A DNA stretch of 37,143 nucleotides from Candidatus Binatota bacterium (GTDB taxonomy: Bacteria > Desulfobacterota > Binatia > UBA1149): the NCBI GenBank assembly GCA_012960245.1, contig DUBO01000009.1, forward strand, positions 1 through 37,143, written 5' to 3'. The notes below the pieces were generated by a model. That model saw only the letters and a program-made list of their open reading frames with translations, had not been told where the DNA came from and did not search any database. Made by a program: the position numbers and the translations under genes. Position 1 is the first letter of the stretch, and each line of letters begins with the position of its first letter. Of this stretch, positions 17,489 through 27,270 are shown in pieces.

Positions 17489-17906
17489 GGATATCCTCCC
17501 GAATGCAGAAGCGGGTAGGAACCGACAGTTTATGCCCGGCCAACCTCATCGCTTCACGCGCCAGTTCGGGACTCACGCCCTCAAGCTCAAAAAGCATCCG
17601 CCCCGGTTTTACCTGGCATACCCAGCCTTCCGGAGAACCCTTGCCCTTACCCATGCGAACCTCGGCAGGCTTACTCGTGTAGGGGATGTCCGGAAAGATT
17701 CGTATCCACACACGCCCTCCACGTTTTACGTGGCGGGTTATGGCAATACGCGCGGCTTCTATCTGCCGTGCAGATATTCTTGCCGTGCCCGTAGACTTGA
17801 GCCCGTAGTCGCCGAAGGCCAGCGTGTTGCCACGCCAGGATAGCCCCTTATCGCGGCCCTTGCCTTTCTGCATTTTACGGTACTTGGTTTTCTTAGGAGC
17901 AAGCAT
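17475..17906 (-). CDS. rplP: 50S ribosomal protein L16
   Basis: The 143-residue product has [80 protein letters not shown] and [17 protein letters not shown]16 helps position A-site tRNA in the large subunit. It follows rpsC by three bases. Confidence 0.97.
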   Translation of the reverse strand: MLAPKKTKYRKMQKGKGRDKGLSWRGNTLAFGDYGLKSTGTARISARQIEAARIAITRHVKRGGRVWIRIFPDIPYTSKPAEVRMGKGKGSPEGWVCQVKPGRMLFELEGVSPELAREAMRLAGHKLSVPTRFCIREDIHESE

Positions 17907-17909
17907 CGT

Positions 17910-18572
17910 TCAGGCCCCACCCGGGCTACCATTGTCATCGCCGCCACCGGGAGACTTCTCGCCCCGGTAGACCCATACCTTGACGCCAATAACGCCGAAG
18001 GTCGTGCGAGCCTCGGTAAATCCATACTGCACGTCTGCGCGCAGGGTGTGCAGCGGAACGCGGCCATCGCGATACCACTCGGTGCGGGCAATATCGTGGC
18101 CACCCAGGCGTCCGCCCGATTGTACCCTTATGCCGCCGGCGCCCATTCTCATGGCCCGCGAAACACTTTCTTTCATGGCGCGCCGGAACATGACCCGCCT
18201 CTCCAGTTGCATAGCTATATTTTCCGCCACCAGCTGGGCGTCAAGGTCCGGCTTACGGATCTCGTGAATCTCAATGAAGCTCTCCTTTCCCGCAATCGAG
18301 ACGAGGTCCTTCTTGAGCTTCTCTATCTCAGCCCCCTTCTTACCGATCACGATACCGGGCCTCGCGGTAAAAATGTTGACCTTTACCTTGTCAGCTGCCC
18401 GCTGGATCTCGATCCGCGAAACGCCGGCAAAGCGAAGCTGCTTTCGTAAAAACTTACGTATCTCCAGGTCCTGGTGCAGCAGCTCGGCGTAATCCTTGTC
18501 CGCGTACCACCGGGAATCCCACGTCTCGGTGTAACCGAGCCTGAAGCCCTTAGGATGTGTTTTCTGTCCCAC
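17910..18572 (-). CDS. rpsC: 30S ribosomal protein S3
   Basis: The 220-residue product starts [22 protein letters not shown]. It carries the KH-type segment [20 protein letters not shown] and [27 protein letters not shown] (in two blocks). The C terminus is a Gly/Asp-rich tail ([13 protein letters not shown]). S3 lines the mRNA entry channel. Confidence 0.97.
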   Translation of the reverse strand: MGQKTHPKGFRLGYTETWDSRWYADKDYAELLHQDLEIRKFLRKQLRFAGVSRIEIQRAADKVKVNIFTARPGIVIGKKGAEIEKLKKDLVSIAGKESFIEIHEIRKPDLDAQLVAENIAMQLERRVMFRRAMKESVSRAMRMGAGGIRVQSGGRLGGHDIARTEWYRDGRVPLHTLRADVQYGFTEARTTFGVIGVKVWVYRGEKSPGGGDDNGSPGGA

Positions 18573-18615
18573 TCTATTTCCTGTTTGTCACGGTTCTACC
18601 TGAACCGCGGACTTT

Positions 18616-18951
18616 TCAGCCCTGTTCGTCCACCACAACTGTTATGTGACTCGTTCTCTTCGCAATCGGCGTCGCCCGTCCCTGGGCACGGGGGCGCCAG
18701 CGCCAGTTTATGGGTCCACCGTCTACCCAGGCCCGCGTCACCACGAGCCGGTCGACATCCACGTTCTGGGTGTCGCGGGCGTTGGCTACGGCTGACCGCA
18801 GGGTATCGGCGAGAATGGCCCCGGCCTTCTTCTCACTCAGGTCAAGTATCGCGAGGGCGTCGGAAACCGGCAGCCCGCGAACCTGGTTCACCACCAGTCT
18901 CGCTTTGCGCGGCGACAACTTGGCGTAACGCAGAACGCAACGACTCTCCAC
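18616..18951 (-). CDS. rplV: 50S ribosomal protein L22
   Basis: The 111-residue product has RYAKLSPRKARLVVNQVRGL, the tunnel-lining beta-hairpin region VDGGPINWRWRPRAQGRA and SHITVVVDEQ at the end, as in L22. L22 lines the nascent-peptide tunnel and is where some macrolide-resistance mutations fall. It directly abuts rpsS. Confidence 0.96.
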   Translation of the reverse strand: MESRCVLRYAKLSPRKARLVVNQVRGLPVSDALAILDLSEKKAGAILADTLRSAVANARDTQNVDVDRLVVTRAWVDGGPINWRWRPRAQGRATPIAKRTSHITVVVDEQG

Positions 18952-19227
18952 CTACCTGACCTCTCCCTTTCTCGTACCGGTGTGCCCGCGGTAGGTCCGG
19001 GTGGGAGAAAATTCCCCAAGCTTGTGCCCGACCATATCCTCCGAAATCAGTACCGGTATGAACTGCTTGCCGTTGTGGGTGGCGATCGTGTAGCCAACCA
19101 TGTCTGGCGTCACCGTTGACCGGCGCGACCAGGTACGTATCGGCCGCCTGTTACTCACGTCCTGCGCTTCTATCTTTTTCATCAGATGAGCGTCAACGAA
19201 CGGTCCCTTTTTAATTGATCTAGGCAA
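18952..19227 (-). CDS. rpsS: 30S ribosomal protein S19
   Basis: The 91-residue product begins [20 protein letters not shown] and ends with [18 protein letters not shown], classical S19. It forms a complex with S13 in the small-subunit head. Its stop is immediately next to the rplV start codon. Confidence 0.97.
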   Translation of the reverse strand: MPRSIKKGPFVDAHLMKKIEAQDVSNRRPIRTWSRRSTVTPDMVGYTIATHNGKQFIPVLISEDMVGHKLGEFSPTRTYRGHTGTRKGEVR

Positions 19228-19257
19228 TTCAGTCCTTCCTCCGTTTACCTGGCGCCA

Positions 19258-20082
19258 TTACCTGCGCTTCCGGCGCGCCACGATATATTTGTCGCTGTGA
19301 CGCTTACCCCTGGTCCTGTAACCCTTAGTGGGTTTGCCCCATGGCGTGGTCGGGTGATTTCCCTTCGACCGGCCCTCACCACCACCGTGCGGGTGATCAA
19401 CCGGGTTCATGGCAATACCTCGGACACTCGGCCTACGTCCCGCCCAACGAGAGCGACCGGCCTTACCGATCTTGACGTTCTCGTGCTGTTGGTTGCCCAC
19501 CGACCCTATAGTGGCCCGGCACACACCCCTGACGTTGCGAAGTTCACCCGAGGGCAGTCGTAGCAGTACGAAGTTGCCTTCGCGGGCCACGATCTGGGCC
19601 CCGGTTCCGGCGCTGCGCGCCAGGGCGGCTCCCGCACCCGGCTTCAACTCTATAGCATGGACAACAGTTCCGAGCGGTATCGAGCTCAGCTCCATGGTGT
19701 TGCCAACCTTTATATCCGAACCCTCGCCGGCGATTACGGTGTCGCCCACCGACAGGTTCGCAGGCGCGAGGATGTAGGTCTTGGCCCCGTCAGCGTAGTG
19801 TAACAGCGCGATCCTGGCCGAGCGATTGGGATCGTATTCGATCGAAGCAACCTTTGCCGGCACACCATCCTTGCGGCGACGGAAATCCACCAGCCGGTAG
19901 CGACGCTTGTGCCCACCCCCGCGGTGCCTCAGCGTTATGCGTCCGTTGACGTTGCGGCCGCCCGAACGGTTCTTTCCGCTGGTCAGCGATTTCTCGGGAG
20001 TCGAGCGCGTGATCTCCTCGAAATCGAGGCTGGTCTGGAAGCGCCTGCCCGGCGAAGTTGGTTTATAGGTCTTGATAGCCAT
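19258..20082 (-). CDS. rplB: 50S ribosomal protein L2
   Basis: The 274-residue product has the L2 sequence throughout: [70 protein letters not shown] and [22 protein letters not shown] near the peptidyl-transferase centre. The conserved histidine in this last segment is present. L2 is needed for subunit association. Confidence 0.98.
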   Translation of the reverse strand: MAIKTYKPTSPGRRFQTSLDFEEITRSTPEKSLTSGKNRSGGRNVNGRITLRHRGGGHKRRYRLVDFRRRKDGVPAKVASIEYDPNRSARIALLHYADGAKTYILAPANLSVGDTVIAGEGSDIKVGNTMELSSIPLGTVVHAIELKPGAGAALARSAGTGAQIVAREGNFVLLRLPSGELRNVRGVCRATIGSVGNQQHENVKIGKAGRSRWAGRRPSVRGIAMNPVDHPHGGGEGRSKGNHPTTPWGKPTKGYRTRGKRHSDKYIVARRKRR

Positions 20083-20117
20083 CGTCTATTATCTTTCCCT
20101 GCTGCGCTTTACGCGCC

Positions 20118-20402
20118 TCAGACCTTCTCCAGGAGATCCATGACCTCCCCATCAGCCAGGGTAACGTAAGCCTTCTTCCACGCCTTCTTGCGACCGAGCA
20201 CCTTGCCCCGCCTGACCTTGCGCCCCAGGTAATTCATCGTACGCACCGAGGCCACCTTGACCTCGAAGAGTTTCTCGACGGCTTTCCGTATGTCGTCTTT
20301 ACCGGCACGCGTATCGACCTCGAACACGACCTGGCCGTACTCGCTCACGTCGGTTCCCTTCTCGGTAACCATCGGTGCCTTTATTACGTCGCAAATTTCC
20401 AT
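20118..20402 (-). CDS. rplW: 50S ribosomal protein L23
   Basis: The 94-residue product shows VIKAPMVTEKGTDVSE, DDIRKAVEKLFEVKVASVRTMN and GRKKAWKKAYVTLADGE. L23 docks trigger factor at the tunnel exit; trigger factor itself is encoded at 34186-35505 in this window. One base separates it from rplD. Confidence 0.96.
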   Translation of the reverse strand: MEICDVIKAPMVTEKGTDVSEYGQVVFEVDTRAGKDDIRKAVEKLFEVKVASVRTMNYLGRKVRRGKVLGRKKAWKKAYVTLADGEVMDLLEKV

Positions 20403-20403
20403 G

Positions 20404-21072
20404 TCAGGCAGCCAGCCTCCGTTCGATTGCTTCGACCGAGGAAGGTAAGAGCAGCAGGGTCTCGTGCTTGAGCAGGTCGTACACGTTTACGCCATCGACA
20501 AGCACCACGCTGACGCCGGGCAGGTTGCGAGCCGACAAGGCCACGTTGGCGTCCATCTCGGCCAGGACCACCAGCACCGAACCCGTCACCGACAGCGAAT
20601 CAAGCAACTCTTTCATCTGCTTGGTACGCGGTGCCTCGAAGGAAAAATTATCCACTACCTTGACCTGGCCGTCCCTGGCTTTCTGCGACAGGGCGCTGGC
20701 CAGCGCTGCTCGCCTCGCCTTGCGCGGCAAGCGGTAGCCGAAAGACCGCGGCTGCGGACCAAAGGTTGTACCGCCACCTCTCCAGATCGGTGAACGGCTG
20801 CTGCCGGCACGCGCGCGGCCGGTGCCCTTCTGCTTCCAGGGTTTGGCGCCACCGCCACGAATCTTGCCACGGGTCTTGGTCGCCGCCGTTCCGGCCCGAC
20901 TCGAAGCCCGCTGGGCCAGGACCTGGTCAAACATGAGGTAGTCGTTCACCCGGCTGCTGAATGCCCTGGGAAGAGACAACCGCGATATTTCCTTGTTGGA
21001 AGAATCCACCACCGAGACTTCCACCGGCTCTATCTCGCGGCGTTTGCCCCCACCTGTCTTTATCTCAGCCAT
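20404..21072 (-). CDS. rplD: 50S ribosomal protein L4
   Basis: The 222-residue product has the tunnel-lining extended loop with AATKTRGKIRGGGAKPWKQK, GTGRARAGSSRSPIWRGGG and FGPQPRSFGYRLPRKARRAAL. L4 represses the S10 operon in enteric bacteria. No S10-type leader hairpin was recognised here, and the genes upstream are tuf and tRNAs rather than a leader. Confidence 0.97.
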   Translation of the reverse strand: MAEIKTGGGKRREIEPVEVSVVDSSNKEISRLSLPRAFSSRVNDYLMFDQVLAQRASSRAGTAATKTRGKIRGGGAKPWKQKGTGRARAGSSRSPIWRGGGTTFGPQPRSFGYRLPRKARRAALASALSQKARDGQVKVVDNFSFEAPRTKQMKELLDSLSVTGSVLVVLAEMDANVALSARNLPGVSVVLVDGVNVYDLLKHETLLLLPSSVEAIERRLAA

Positions 21073-21077
21073 CCTGT

Positions 21078-21710
21078 CTATCCCTTCACCGCCGGACGAA
21101 TAAGAACCCGGCCATTACGCGCGCCGGGAACACCACCCTTGAGAAGAATCACTTCTTCCTCGCTGCGTACCGCGACGACGGTCAGATTCTGTATGGTGCG
21201 CTTCAACGCTCCCATCTGTCCCGGCATCTTCTTGCCCTTGAAAACCCTGCCCGGGTAAGCGCAAGCACCGATGCCGCCCGGACCACGAAAGGATTCATGG
21301 GTACCGTGGGTGGCCGTCTGGCCGGCAAACTTGTACCTGCGCACCACGCCAGAAAAACCACGTCCCTTACTGCGCCCGGTCACGTCAACAAGATCGCCGA
21401 CAGAGAACACGTCCGCCGCGCTTATCGACTGGCCTACTTCGTAGGCCGAGGGATCGTCGACCAGCAACTCGGCGAGCATCTCAAAGTCACTGCGCCCAGC
21501 AGGTGACATCTGTCCGCGCACTGCCTTGCTGATGCGTTTGTCCTTACGTTTGCCGGTGCCGATCTGTATCGCGTTGTAACCGTGAGTTTCTACGTCGAAC
21601 ACGCGTACGACGGTCACGGGTGTCGCGCGCACAACCGTCACGGGCACCGACTGACCACCGTCGTCAAAAACGCGGGTCATTCCAATCTTGGTTCCAATTA
21701 CTGCAGCCAT
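21078..21710 (-). CDS. rplC: 50S ribosomal protein L3
   Basis: The 210-residue product starts AVIGTKIGMTRVFDDGGQSV and has SKGRGFSGVVRRYKFAGQTA, THGTHESFRGPGGIGACAYP and GRVFKGKKMPGQMG. These are the conserved L3 blocks including the glutamine-methylation region. L3 starts large-subunit assembly. It lies five bases before rplD. Confidence 0.97.
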   Translation of the reverse strand: MAAVIGTKIGMTRVFDDGGQSVPVTVVRATPVTVVRVFDVETHGYNAIQIGTGKRKDKRISKAVRGQMSPAGRSDFEMLAELLVDDPSAYEVGQSISAADVFSVGDLVDVTGRSKGRGFSGVVRRYKFAGQTATHGTHESFRGPGGIGACAYPGRVFKGKKMPGQMGALKRTIQNLTVVAVRSEEEVILLKGGVPGARNGRVLIRPAVKG

Positions 21711-21733
21711 TTTCTCTTCTCGATAAGTAGCTG

Positions 21734-22045
<312 letters not shown>

Positions 22046-22068
22046 TTATTCTTCTCCGCCGCCTCCGC

Positions 22069-23259
22069 CTACTCGGTGATCTTGGTGACCACGCCGGCTC
22101 CCACCGTGCGTCCGCCTTCGCGGATGGCAAAACGAAGCCCGTCGTCCATCGCTATGGGGGTGATCAACTCAACGTCAACCGTCACCGTGTCGCCGGGCAT
22201 CACCATCTCGGTGCCCTCGGCAAGCGTCACTACGCCCGTCACGTCGGTCGTACGGAAATAAAACTGCGGCCGGTAGCCCTGGAAAAAAGGCGTGTGCCGT
22301 CCTCCCTCTTCCTTGTTCAGGATATACGCCTCCGCTGCAAACTTCGTGTGCGGCGTGATCGCCCCGGGCTTGGTCAATACCTGCCCGCGCTCAACGTCCT
22401 CTTTCTTCGTGCCTCGTAGCAGGCAACCAACGTTGTCGCCCGCCTGCCCCGAATCCAGGAGCTTACGAAACATCTCCACGCCGGTGACCGTCGTTTTCTC
22501 GGTCTCGCGGATGCCCACGATCTCGATCTCTTCGCCCACCTTGACCTCGCCCTGCTCGATGCGTCCCGTCACGACCGTGCCGCGTCCCGATATCGAAAAC
22601 ACGTCCTCGATCGGCATCAGGAAAGGCTTGTCTATCGCACGCTCGGGCAGAGGAATGTAGGTGTCAACGGCATCCATCAGCTCGCCTATGCACTTGGTAG
22701 CCTCTTCGTCGTCCGGGTTCTCAAGCGCCTTCAGGGCACTACCGATCACTATCGGAATGTCGTCGCCCGGAAAATCGTAGCTCGACAGCAATTCGCGAAC
22801 CTCAAGCTCAACGAGCTCAAGCAGCTCCGCGTCGTCAACCATGTCGGCCTTGTTCATGAAAACAACGATGCGAGGAACGCCTACCTGCCGAGCCAGGAGA
22901 ATGTGCTCCCGGGTCTGAGGCATCGGGCCGTCGGCGGCCGAAACCACCAGGATCGCCCCGTCCATCTGGGCAGCACCCGTGATCATGTTCTTCACGTAAT
23001 CGGCGTGACCAGGACAGTCCACGTGCGCGTAGTGCCGTTTCTCGGTCTCGTACTCAACGTGGGCAGTGGCAATCGTTATGCCGCGCTCACGCTCCTCGGG
23101 CGCCTTGTCGATGTCCTCGAAGGCTATGAAATCGCCGCCCGTCTTCTTCGACTGGATAAGCGTTATCGCGGCCGTCAGTGTGGTCTTACCGTGGTCAACG
23201 TGACCAATGGTCCCCACGTTTACGTGCTCCTTGCTGCGATCAAATTTCTCCTTAGCCAT
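22069..23259 (-). CDS. tuf: Elongation factor Tu
   Basis: The GTPase that brings aminoacyl-tRNA to the ribosome; 396 residues. The P-loop GHVDHGKT is at residues 19-26. The switch region [38 protein letters not shown] and the guanine-recognition NKAD are all present. Domains 2 and 3 are complete, ending [13 protein letters not shown] strong GGAG-rich ribosome-binding site precedes ATG 23259. The gene follows four tRNA genes and precedes rpsJ. Confidence 0.98.
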   Translation of the reverse strand: MAKEKFDRSKEHVNVGTIGHVDHGKTTLTAAITLIQSKKTGGDFIAFEDIDKAPEERERGITIATAHVEYETEKRHYAHVDCPGHADYVKNMITGAAQMDGAILVVSAADGPMPQTREHILLARQVGVPRIVVFMNKADMVDDAELLELVELEVRELLSSYDFPGDDIPIVIGSALKALENPDDEEATKCIGELMDAVDTYIPLPERAIDKPFLMPIEDVFSISGRGTVVTGRIEQGEVKVGEEIEIVGIRETEKTTVTGVEMFRKLLDSGQAGDNVGCLLRGTKKEDVERGQVLTKPGAITPHTKFAAEAYILNKEEGGRHTPFFQGYRPQFYFRTTDVTGVVTLAEGTEMVMPGDTVTVDVELITPIAMDDGLRFAIREGGRTVGAGVVTKITE

Positions 23260-23316
23260 TCTTCCTCTCCTCTCTCTTTTCTCGCGGCTTCCTCAAGCCG
23301 TTTTAATCAAATCCTG

Positions 23317-23392
<76 letters not shown>

Positions 23393-23450
23393 CTTCTCGA
23401 CGCCTTGTCTTTACAACTACAGCAGCGAGCCCGTCCCCGGGCGGCGGGTA

Positions 23451-23524
23451 AGCGGGAGACGAGACTCGAACTCGCGACCCTCAGCTTGGAAGGCTGACGC
23501 TCTAGCCAACTGAGCTACTCCCGC
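23451..23524 (-). tRNA. tRNA-Gly (UCC)
   Basis: A 74-base cloverleaf with acceptor GCGGGAG/CTCCCGC, loop CTTCCAA giving anticodon TCC, and T arm with GTTCGAGTC. Unlike the other six tRNA genes in the window, the 3' CCA is not encoded: the discriminator T is followed by TAC. CCA must be added by tRNA nucleotidyltransferase. It corresponds to glyT of the enteric cluster. Confidence 0.95.
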
Positions 23525-23671
23525 AACAAACAAACAACACACGAAAAGCCTTACCGCTCGAACTACTTACCCTTCTATACCTACCGTGACTCGAAACCCT
23601 GACGCCGACCACTGACTCTGCCCCCGTAAGCAACCGACCACACCGTCCGCCAACCACCACACTCCAGTAAG
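23525..23671 (-). other. 147-base spacer between tRNA-Tyr and tRNA-Gly
   Basis: This gap is much longer than the other spacers in the cluster (14 and 58 bases). It contains no complete gene. Two stretches resemble T-arm cores (GTTTCGAGTC and AGTTCGAGC) and the part next to tRNA-Gly is T/G-rich with TTGT repeats. It could be a processed spacer, or hold the remnant of a lost tRNA. Confidence 0.4.
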
Positions 23672-23757
23672 TGGTGGAGAGGGGAGGATTCGAACCTCCG
23701 TAGGCGTACGCCGGCAGATTTACAGTCTGCTCCCATTGACCGCTCGGGCACCCCTCC
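23672..23757 (-). tRNA. tRNA-Tyr (GUA)
   Basis: An 86-base class II tRNA with a long variable arm. The acceptor GGAGGGG pairs with CCTCTCC (one G-U pair), the anticodon stem is GCAGA/TCTGC with loop CTGTAAA giving GTA, the discriminator is A, and CCA is encoded. It corresponds to tyrU of the enteric cluster. Confidence 0.96.
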
Positions 23758-23771
23758 TGGCACACTTCCCC

Positions 23772-23847
23772 TGGAGCCGATGGCCAGACTCGAACTGGCT
23801 ACCTACTGATTACAAATCAGTTGCTCTACCAGCTGAGCTACATCGGC
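23772..23847 (-). tRNA. tRNA-Thr (UGU)
   Basis: A 76-base cloverleaf: acceptor GCCGATG/CATCGGC, anticodon stem ACTGA/TCAGT with loop TTTGTAA giving TGT, T arm with GTTCGAGTC, discriminator T and an encoded CCA. It is the first gene of the tRNA-tuf run and matches thrU. The 154 bases up to rlmB must hold the promoter, but I could not recognise a convincing one. Confidence 0.96.
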
Positions 23848-24001
23848 ACTCCGGGCTAAAACATCCTGGTACCGGGCACCCGCCCGTCACCACACAAATT
23901 AAACACCCCGATCCACTCCCCCGGGCACGTCATCAAAACACTCCCCGTAGAGCTTTTCCGCCGGGGTAAACGCCTTTTCCTATCAACCCGGTTTGAGAGA
24001 G

Positions 24002-24829
24002 TCAACCGCTGGGACGCCCGGGGAACAATCCTTCGGCCACCCGGTACAGTGCAACCGCCGCCGCCGCCGACGCATTGAGCGAGCCAACCCTCCCGCGCAT
24101 GGGCAAGCGGGCCAATTGGTCGCAGTTGCGAGCCACCAGGGGCCTCAGCCCACTGCCCTCACTGCCCAGCACCAGCGCAGCCGGCCGCGGAGCAGGCGGC
24201 GGCTCGAGCAGATCGTCGGCCTCGGCGTCAAGGCCGACGGCCCAGAAGCCGGCCTGCTGGGCCATTTCAATGGCCCGAGAAAGGTTGGCTACCCTGCAAA
24301 CGGGCAGGTGTAATGCGGCCCCCGCCGATATTCGCAGGACGGTAGCCGTCACTGGTGCTGCGCGCCGACCCGGCAGGACCACGGCCAGGGCCCCCGCCGC
24401 CTCGGCCGTTCTTATGACGGCACCCAGGTTCACCGGGTCAGTGATCTGGTCGAGCAACAAAAGCGGCCCACAGCCGAGGGCGCCATCCGGCAGTCCATGC
24501 AGGAGTTCGCGAAACTCCCTGTAAACAAAGGTTATTTCAACTGCTATACCACCCGACGTGACCCCTGACATCGAGTCGCATTCGTCAACAGGGACTGTTG
24601 AAACCGCGAGCCCGGCATCGCGGGCGGCCCGGGCCAGCTCTTGCGCGCGCGCCGGGGCCCCCTCGTCAATGTAAACGCAGTGTATCTCGGAGGGGCCGGC
24701 CATGGCTTCTTCCACTGCATGGGGCCCGCCGGCCACCATGCGTTCACCCCTGGCCGGTCTGCGGCGCGCACCCGGGGGGCCTCTTCTGCCCGCCCGGCCA
24801 ACGTAGTCGTCTCTTCTACCCCTACCCAC
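24002..24829 (-). CDS. rlmB: SpoU-family rRNA ribose methyltransferase, probably RlmB (23S rRNA Gm2251)
   Basis: A SPOUT methyltransferase using S-adenosylmethionine to 2'-O-methylate a guanosine of 23S rRNA. The three SpoU motifs are visible: motif 1 DPVNLGAVIRTAEAAGA, motif 2 LVLGSEGSGLRPLV and motif 3 LPMRGRVGSLNASAAAAVALY. The N-terminal substrate-binding part starts at GGPHAVEEAM. GTG 24829 gives 275 residues with an Arg/Gly-rich extension of about 30 residues ahead of that; the ATG at 24739 is an alternative start giving a conventional length. It lies upstream of the tRNA-tuf cluster and is divergent from lptF. Exact target site is inferred from family, not seen. Confidence 0.86.
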   Translation of the reverse strand: MGRGRRDDYVGRAGRRGPPGARRRPARGERMVAGGPHAVEEAMAGPSEIHCVYIDEGAPARAQELARAARDAGLAVSTVPVDECDSMSGVTSGGIAVEITFVYREFRELLHGLPDGALGCGPLLLLDQITDPVNLGAVIRTAEAAGALAVVLPGRRAAPVTATVLRISAGAALHLPVCRVANLSRAIEMAQQAGFWAVGLDAEADDLLEPPPAPRPAALVLGSEGSGLRPLVARNCDQLARLPMRGRVGSLNASAAAAVALYRVAEGLFPGRPSG

Positions 24830-24918
24830 TGTTGATTATCTCCATCGTCGCCCGCCCGCAGGCCTCTTTCACTGAAAACCGGCTGCCGCTGTCCAGCCCG
24901 GGCTTGAGAGGGCCGACG

Positions 24919-24947
24919 TTTACAGGACAGGCCCGTATGACTACACT
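24919..24947 (+). promoter_or_regulatory. Probable sigma-70-type promoter of lptF-lptG
   Basis: A TTTACA -35 hexamer (24919-24924) and a TACACT -10 hexamer (24942-24947) are separated by exactly 17 bases. Each matches the consensus at four or five of six positions. It lies in the divergent gap between rlmB and lptF, with transcription expected to start near 24954 and give a leader of about 50 bases. Based on consensus only. Confidence 0.6.
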
Positions 24948-25006
24948 GATGCTAATCCGCGACGCGGCCCCGCAGTACTGGGGACTTGTCTATACCGGGA
25001 TTTGCT

Positions 25007-26179
25007 ATGGGTAAAACCCTGCGCCGTTACATGATGCGCGAACTGGGCTCGGCCTTCATGACAGGGCTGGGCGTGTTCACGTTTATACTACTGGTTTCAC
25101 GCATGTTGGGACTGGTCGACCTCGTCATGGCCAGGGGCGTACCCGGCTACCGGGTGGCACAGATTTTTGCCTACGTGCTTCCCGGCTTCCTCGAATTGAC
25201 CTTCCCCATGGCCCTGTTGCTCGCGGTAGTGGTGGTATTCGGCCGCCTGGCCAGTGACGGTGAATTGGTGGCCATGAGAACAGCCGGCCTCAGCCTCTAC
25301 CAGATGCTCGGCCCCGTGCTGCGCTTTGCCCTCATCATCGCTGTGGCAACCTTCCTGTTGTCGTCCTGGGCCCGCCCCTGGGCCAACAACGCCATAAAGA
25401 CGACCCTGCTGGAGGTAGCCAGGGAGCGGGCTACGGCGGCACTCAGACCAAAGATGTTCAACAACGACTTCAGCGGCCTCGTGGTTTACGTGGACCGCAT
25501 TGACCAGGAAAACGGGGTCATGGACGGAGTCATGGTAGCCGACGAGCGCGACAGTTACCGCCGTACGAGCATGATGGCGAGTCGAGGACGGGTCATCAGC
25601 CCCCCGGGCGACAGCAACCTCTACCTGCAGCTGCTCGACGGAACCAGCCTGTCGTTTCACGCCGGGCAGGAAAGCTACGACAAAACCGAGTTCGCCTCGC
25701 TTGAGGTCAACCTCGCACTGGCCGACATGAAAACGGTGGCAAGCGGAAAACCAAGACCCCGCGATATGTACCTGGGCCCCCTGTTGGCCGCCAGGCGTCG
25801 TCTCCTGGACGTGGGCGACCGGGCGCTGGAGGAGACAATCGAGATAAACCGCAAGCTGATCATGCCCGTGGCCGCGCTGATACTGGCCCTTTTCGGGGTG
25901 CCCCTGGGCATACAGAAAACCCGTACAGTCCGGGCACGCGGCTTCGCCGTGAGCCTGGTGGTCATCCTTGGTTATTACCTCTTGTTTTCAGGTTCCATCA
26001 CCATTGCCCGCGGTAACACGGCGCCATCGGTCCTGATCATGTGGTTGCCCAACCTCATTTTTGCCGTCGGTGCTGTGCTGCTCACCAACAGGGCAGCGCG
26101 CGACCGACTGCAGTACCCGCCCATGGCGAGCTGGCCGCGGTTGCTGCGGCGCCGAGCAAAAGGGAATGCCGGCTCGTGA
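25007..26179 (+). CDS. lptF: Lipopolysaccharide export permease LptF (YjgP/YjgQ family)
   Basis: One of the two inner-membrane subunits of the LptB2FG ABC transporter that extracts lipopolysaccharide and drives it to the outer membrane. The product (390 residues from ATG 25007) has the family plan. N-terminal helices (VFTFILLVSRMLGLVDLV, PGFLELTFPMALLLAVVVVFGRL) contain the coupling segment GELVAMRTAGLSLYQM. A periplasmic beta-rich region follows (about 140-270), then three C-terminal helices (IMPVAALILALFGVPLGIQ onwards). TTG 24986 is an upstream alternative start; ATG is preferred with a CGGGA site six bases before it. Its TGA overlaps the lptG GTG. It indicates a Gram-negative envelope. 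LptF and LptG are close paralogues; the order suggests F first. Confidence 0.88.
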   Translation: MGKTLRRYMMRELGSAFMTGLGVFTFILLVSRMLGLVDLVMARGVPGYRVAQIFAYVLPGFLELTFPMALLLAVVVVFGRLASDGELVAMRTAGLSLYQMLGPVLRFALIIAVATFLLSSWARPWANNAIKTTLLEVARERATAALRPKMFNNDFSGLVVYVDRIDQENGVMDGVMVADERDSYRRTSMMASRGRVISPPGDSNLYLQLLDGTSLSFHAGQESYDKTEFASLEVNLALADMKTVASGKPRPRDMYLGPLLAARRRLLDVGDRALEETIEINRKLIMPVAALILALFGVPLGIQKTRTVRARGFAVSLVVILGYYLLFSGSITIARGNTAPSVLIMWLPNLIFAVGAVLLTNRAARDRLQYPPMASWPRLLRRRAKGNAGS

Positions 26180-27258
26180 ACATCCTCGCCCGCTACATAG
26201 TCAAGTATTACCTGAAGGTCTTCGGACTCTGCCTTTTTGCAAGTTCCGGGCTGTTTCTGGTCGTAGATTTTTTCCAACGCATAGGAGACCTCGCCGCCTA
26301 TGACCCCGGCGCGCTTGCCCTGGCCGGATACTTTGCCTTCAAGCTTCCGAGCATACTGGCCGAAATCTATCCTGCCTGTTCCCTGCTGGCCGTGCTCCTG
26401 AGCCTGGGCGTGCTCGCCCGTCACCGCGAGACACTCGCCATGCGGGCCTGCGGCGTGACTACCTGGCAGGTGGCCACCCCCATGCTTGCCGCTTCGGCTG
26501 TCATCACCATGGTTGCGCTGCTGGCCAACCTCACCGTGGTGCCCGCCGCGACTGCCCAGTCACGCTACATAAACGACGTGTCGATAAAGAAGAAAGCGTT
26601 CCGCGGCTTCTACAACGTCAACTCGCTGTGGTTCCAGGGAGCCGAGGGGTTTTTCAACGTGGACTACTTCGACGCCAACAACCGTGCCCTGTATGGCCTT
26701 ACCCTGTACGAGGCCGGCCCCGAGTTCCGCCTGGACCGCATAGTGGAAATCCCCGCCGCGCGCTGGCGCAACGACTCGTGGGAGCTCGACCAGGGAACGG
26801 TCAAGACCTTCACCTCGGCGGGCGAAATCCTGGCACGGGACCTCGAGCCAGGCGAGTTCACAGTCGACATCACCCTCGAAGAGTTACTGGCCAACCGGCG
26901 TCGCCCCTCGGAGTTCAACCTGGCCGAGCTCAGGGAGCAGATAAAATTGATGAAAGCCCGTGGCCTGAACACCGACGGCTTCGTGGTCGATATGTATGTA
27001 AAGGCGGCGTGGCCGGTGTCGGGGCTGGTAATGGTGTTGCTGGGCATCCCGCTGTCGTTGCGGGGCCGGCCCCGGGGCGCCGTAGCGCGCAACCTCGGCG
27101 TGGGCCTGGCCGTGGGATTTGCCTACTGGGTCACCATGGCTGTCGCTGTATCTGCCGGTCGCAACGGCGGGATGTCGCCAGCGCTGGCAGCCTGGACGGC
27201 CAACGCTGTGTTTTCGCTGGTGGCGGCATCCCTCTATCTCGGACGCGGACTGCGCTGA
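26176..27258 (+). CDS. lptG: Lipopolysaccharide export permease LptG (YjgP/YjgQ family)
   Basis: The second permease of the Lpt exporter, 360 residues. It shows three N-terminal helices (VFGLCLFASSGLFLVVDFFQRI; PSILAEIYPACSLLAVLLSLGVL) with the coupling helix region RHRETLAMRACGVTTWQ. A periplasmic jelly-roll domain (about 120-260, including FFNVDYFD and LYGLTLYEAG) follows, then C-terminal helices (SGLVMVLLGIPLSLRGRPRG, GLAVGFAYWVTMAVAVS). The frame is open upstream, but GTG 26176 (NILARYIVKYYLK) fits the family and makes a GTGA overlap with lptF. It converges on argC with a 34-base gap. Confidence 0.88.
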   Translation: MNILARYIVKYYLKVFGLCLFASSGLFLVVDFFQRIGDLAAYDPGALALAGYFAFKLPSILAEIYPACSLLAVLLSLGVLARHRETLAMRACGVTTWQVATPMLAASAVITMVALLANLTVVPAATAQSRYINDVSIKKKAFRGFYNVNSLWFQGAEGFFNVDYFDANNRALYGLTLYEAGPEFRLDRIVEIPAARWRNDSWELDQGTVKTFTSAGEILARDLEPGEFTVDITLEELLANRRRPSEFNLAELREQIKLMKARGLNTDGFVVDMYVKAAWPVSGLVMVLLGIPLSLRGRPRGAVARNLGVGLAVGFAYWVTMAVAVSAGRNGGMSPALAAWTANAVFSLVAASLYLGRGLR

Positions 27259-27270
27259 CCAGCTGCCAGG

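Noticed and set aside
23943-23966. Possible terminator hairpin (CCCCG/CGGGG) after rlmB
   Set aside because: Stem is only five pairs with a 14-base loop and no proper T-tract; too weak to annotate.
23848-24001. Search for the tRNA-tuf promoter
   Set aside because: TTGATA, TTGATG and TTTAAT occur but no pair has an acceptable 16-18 base spacing.
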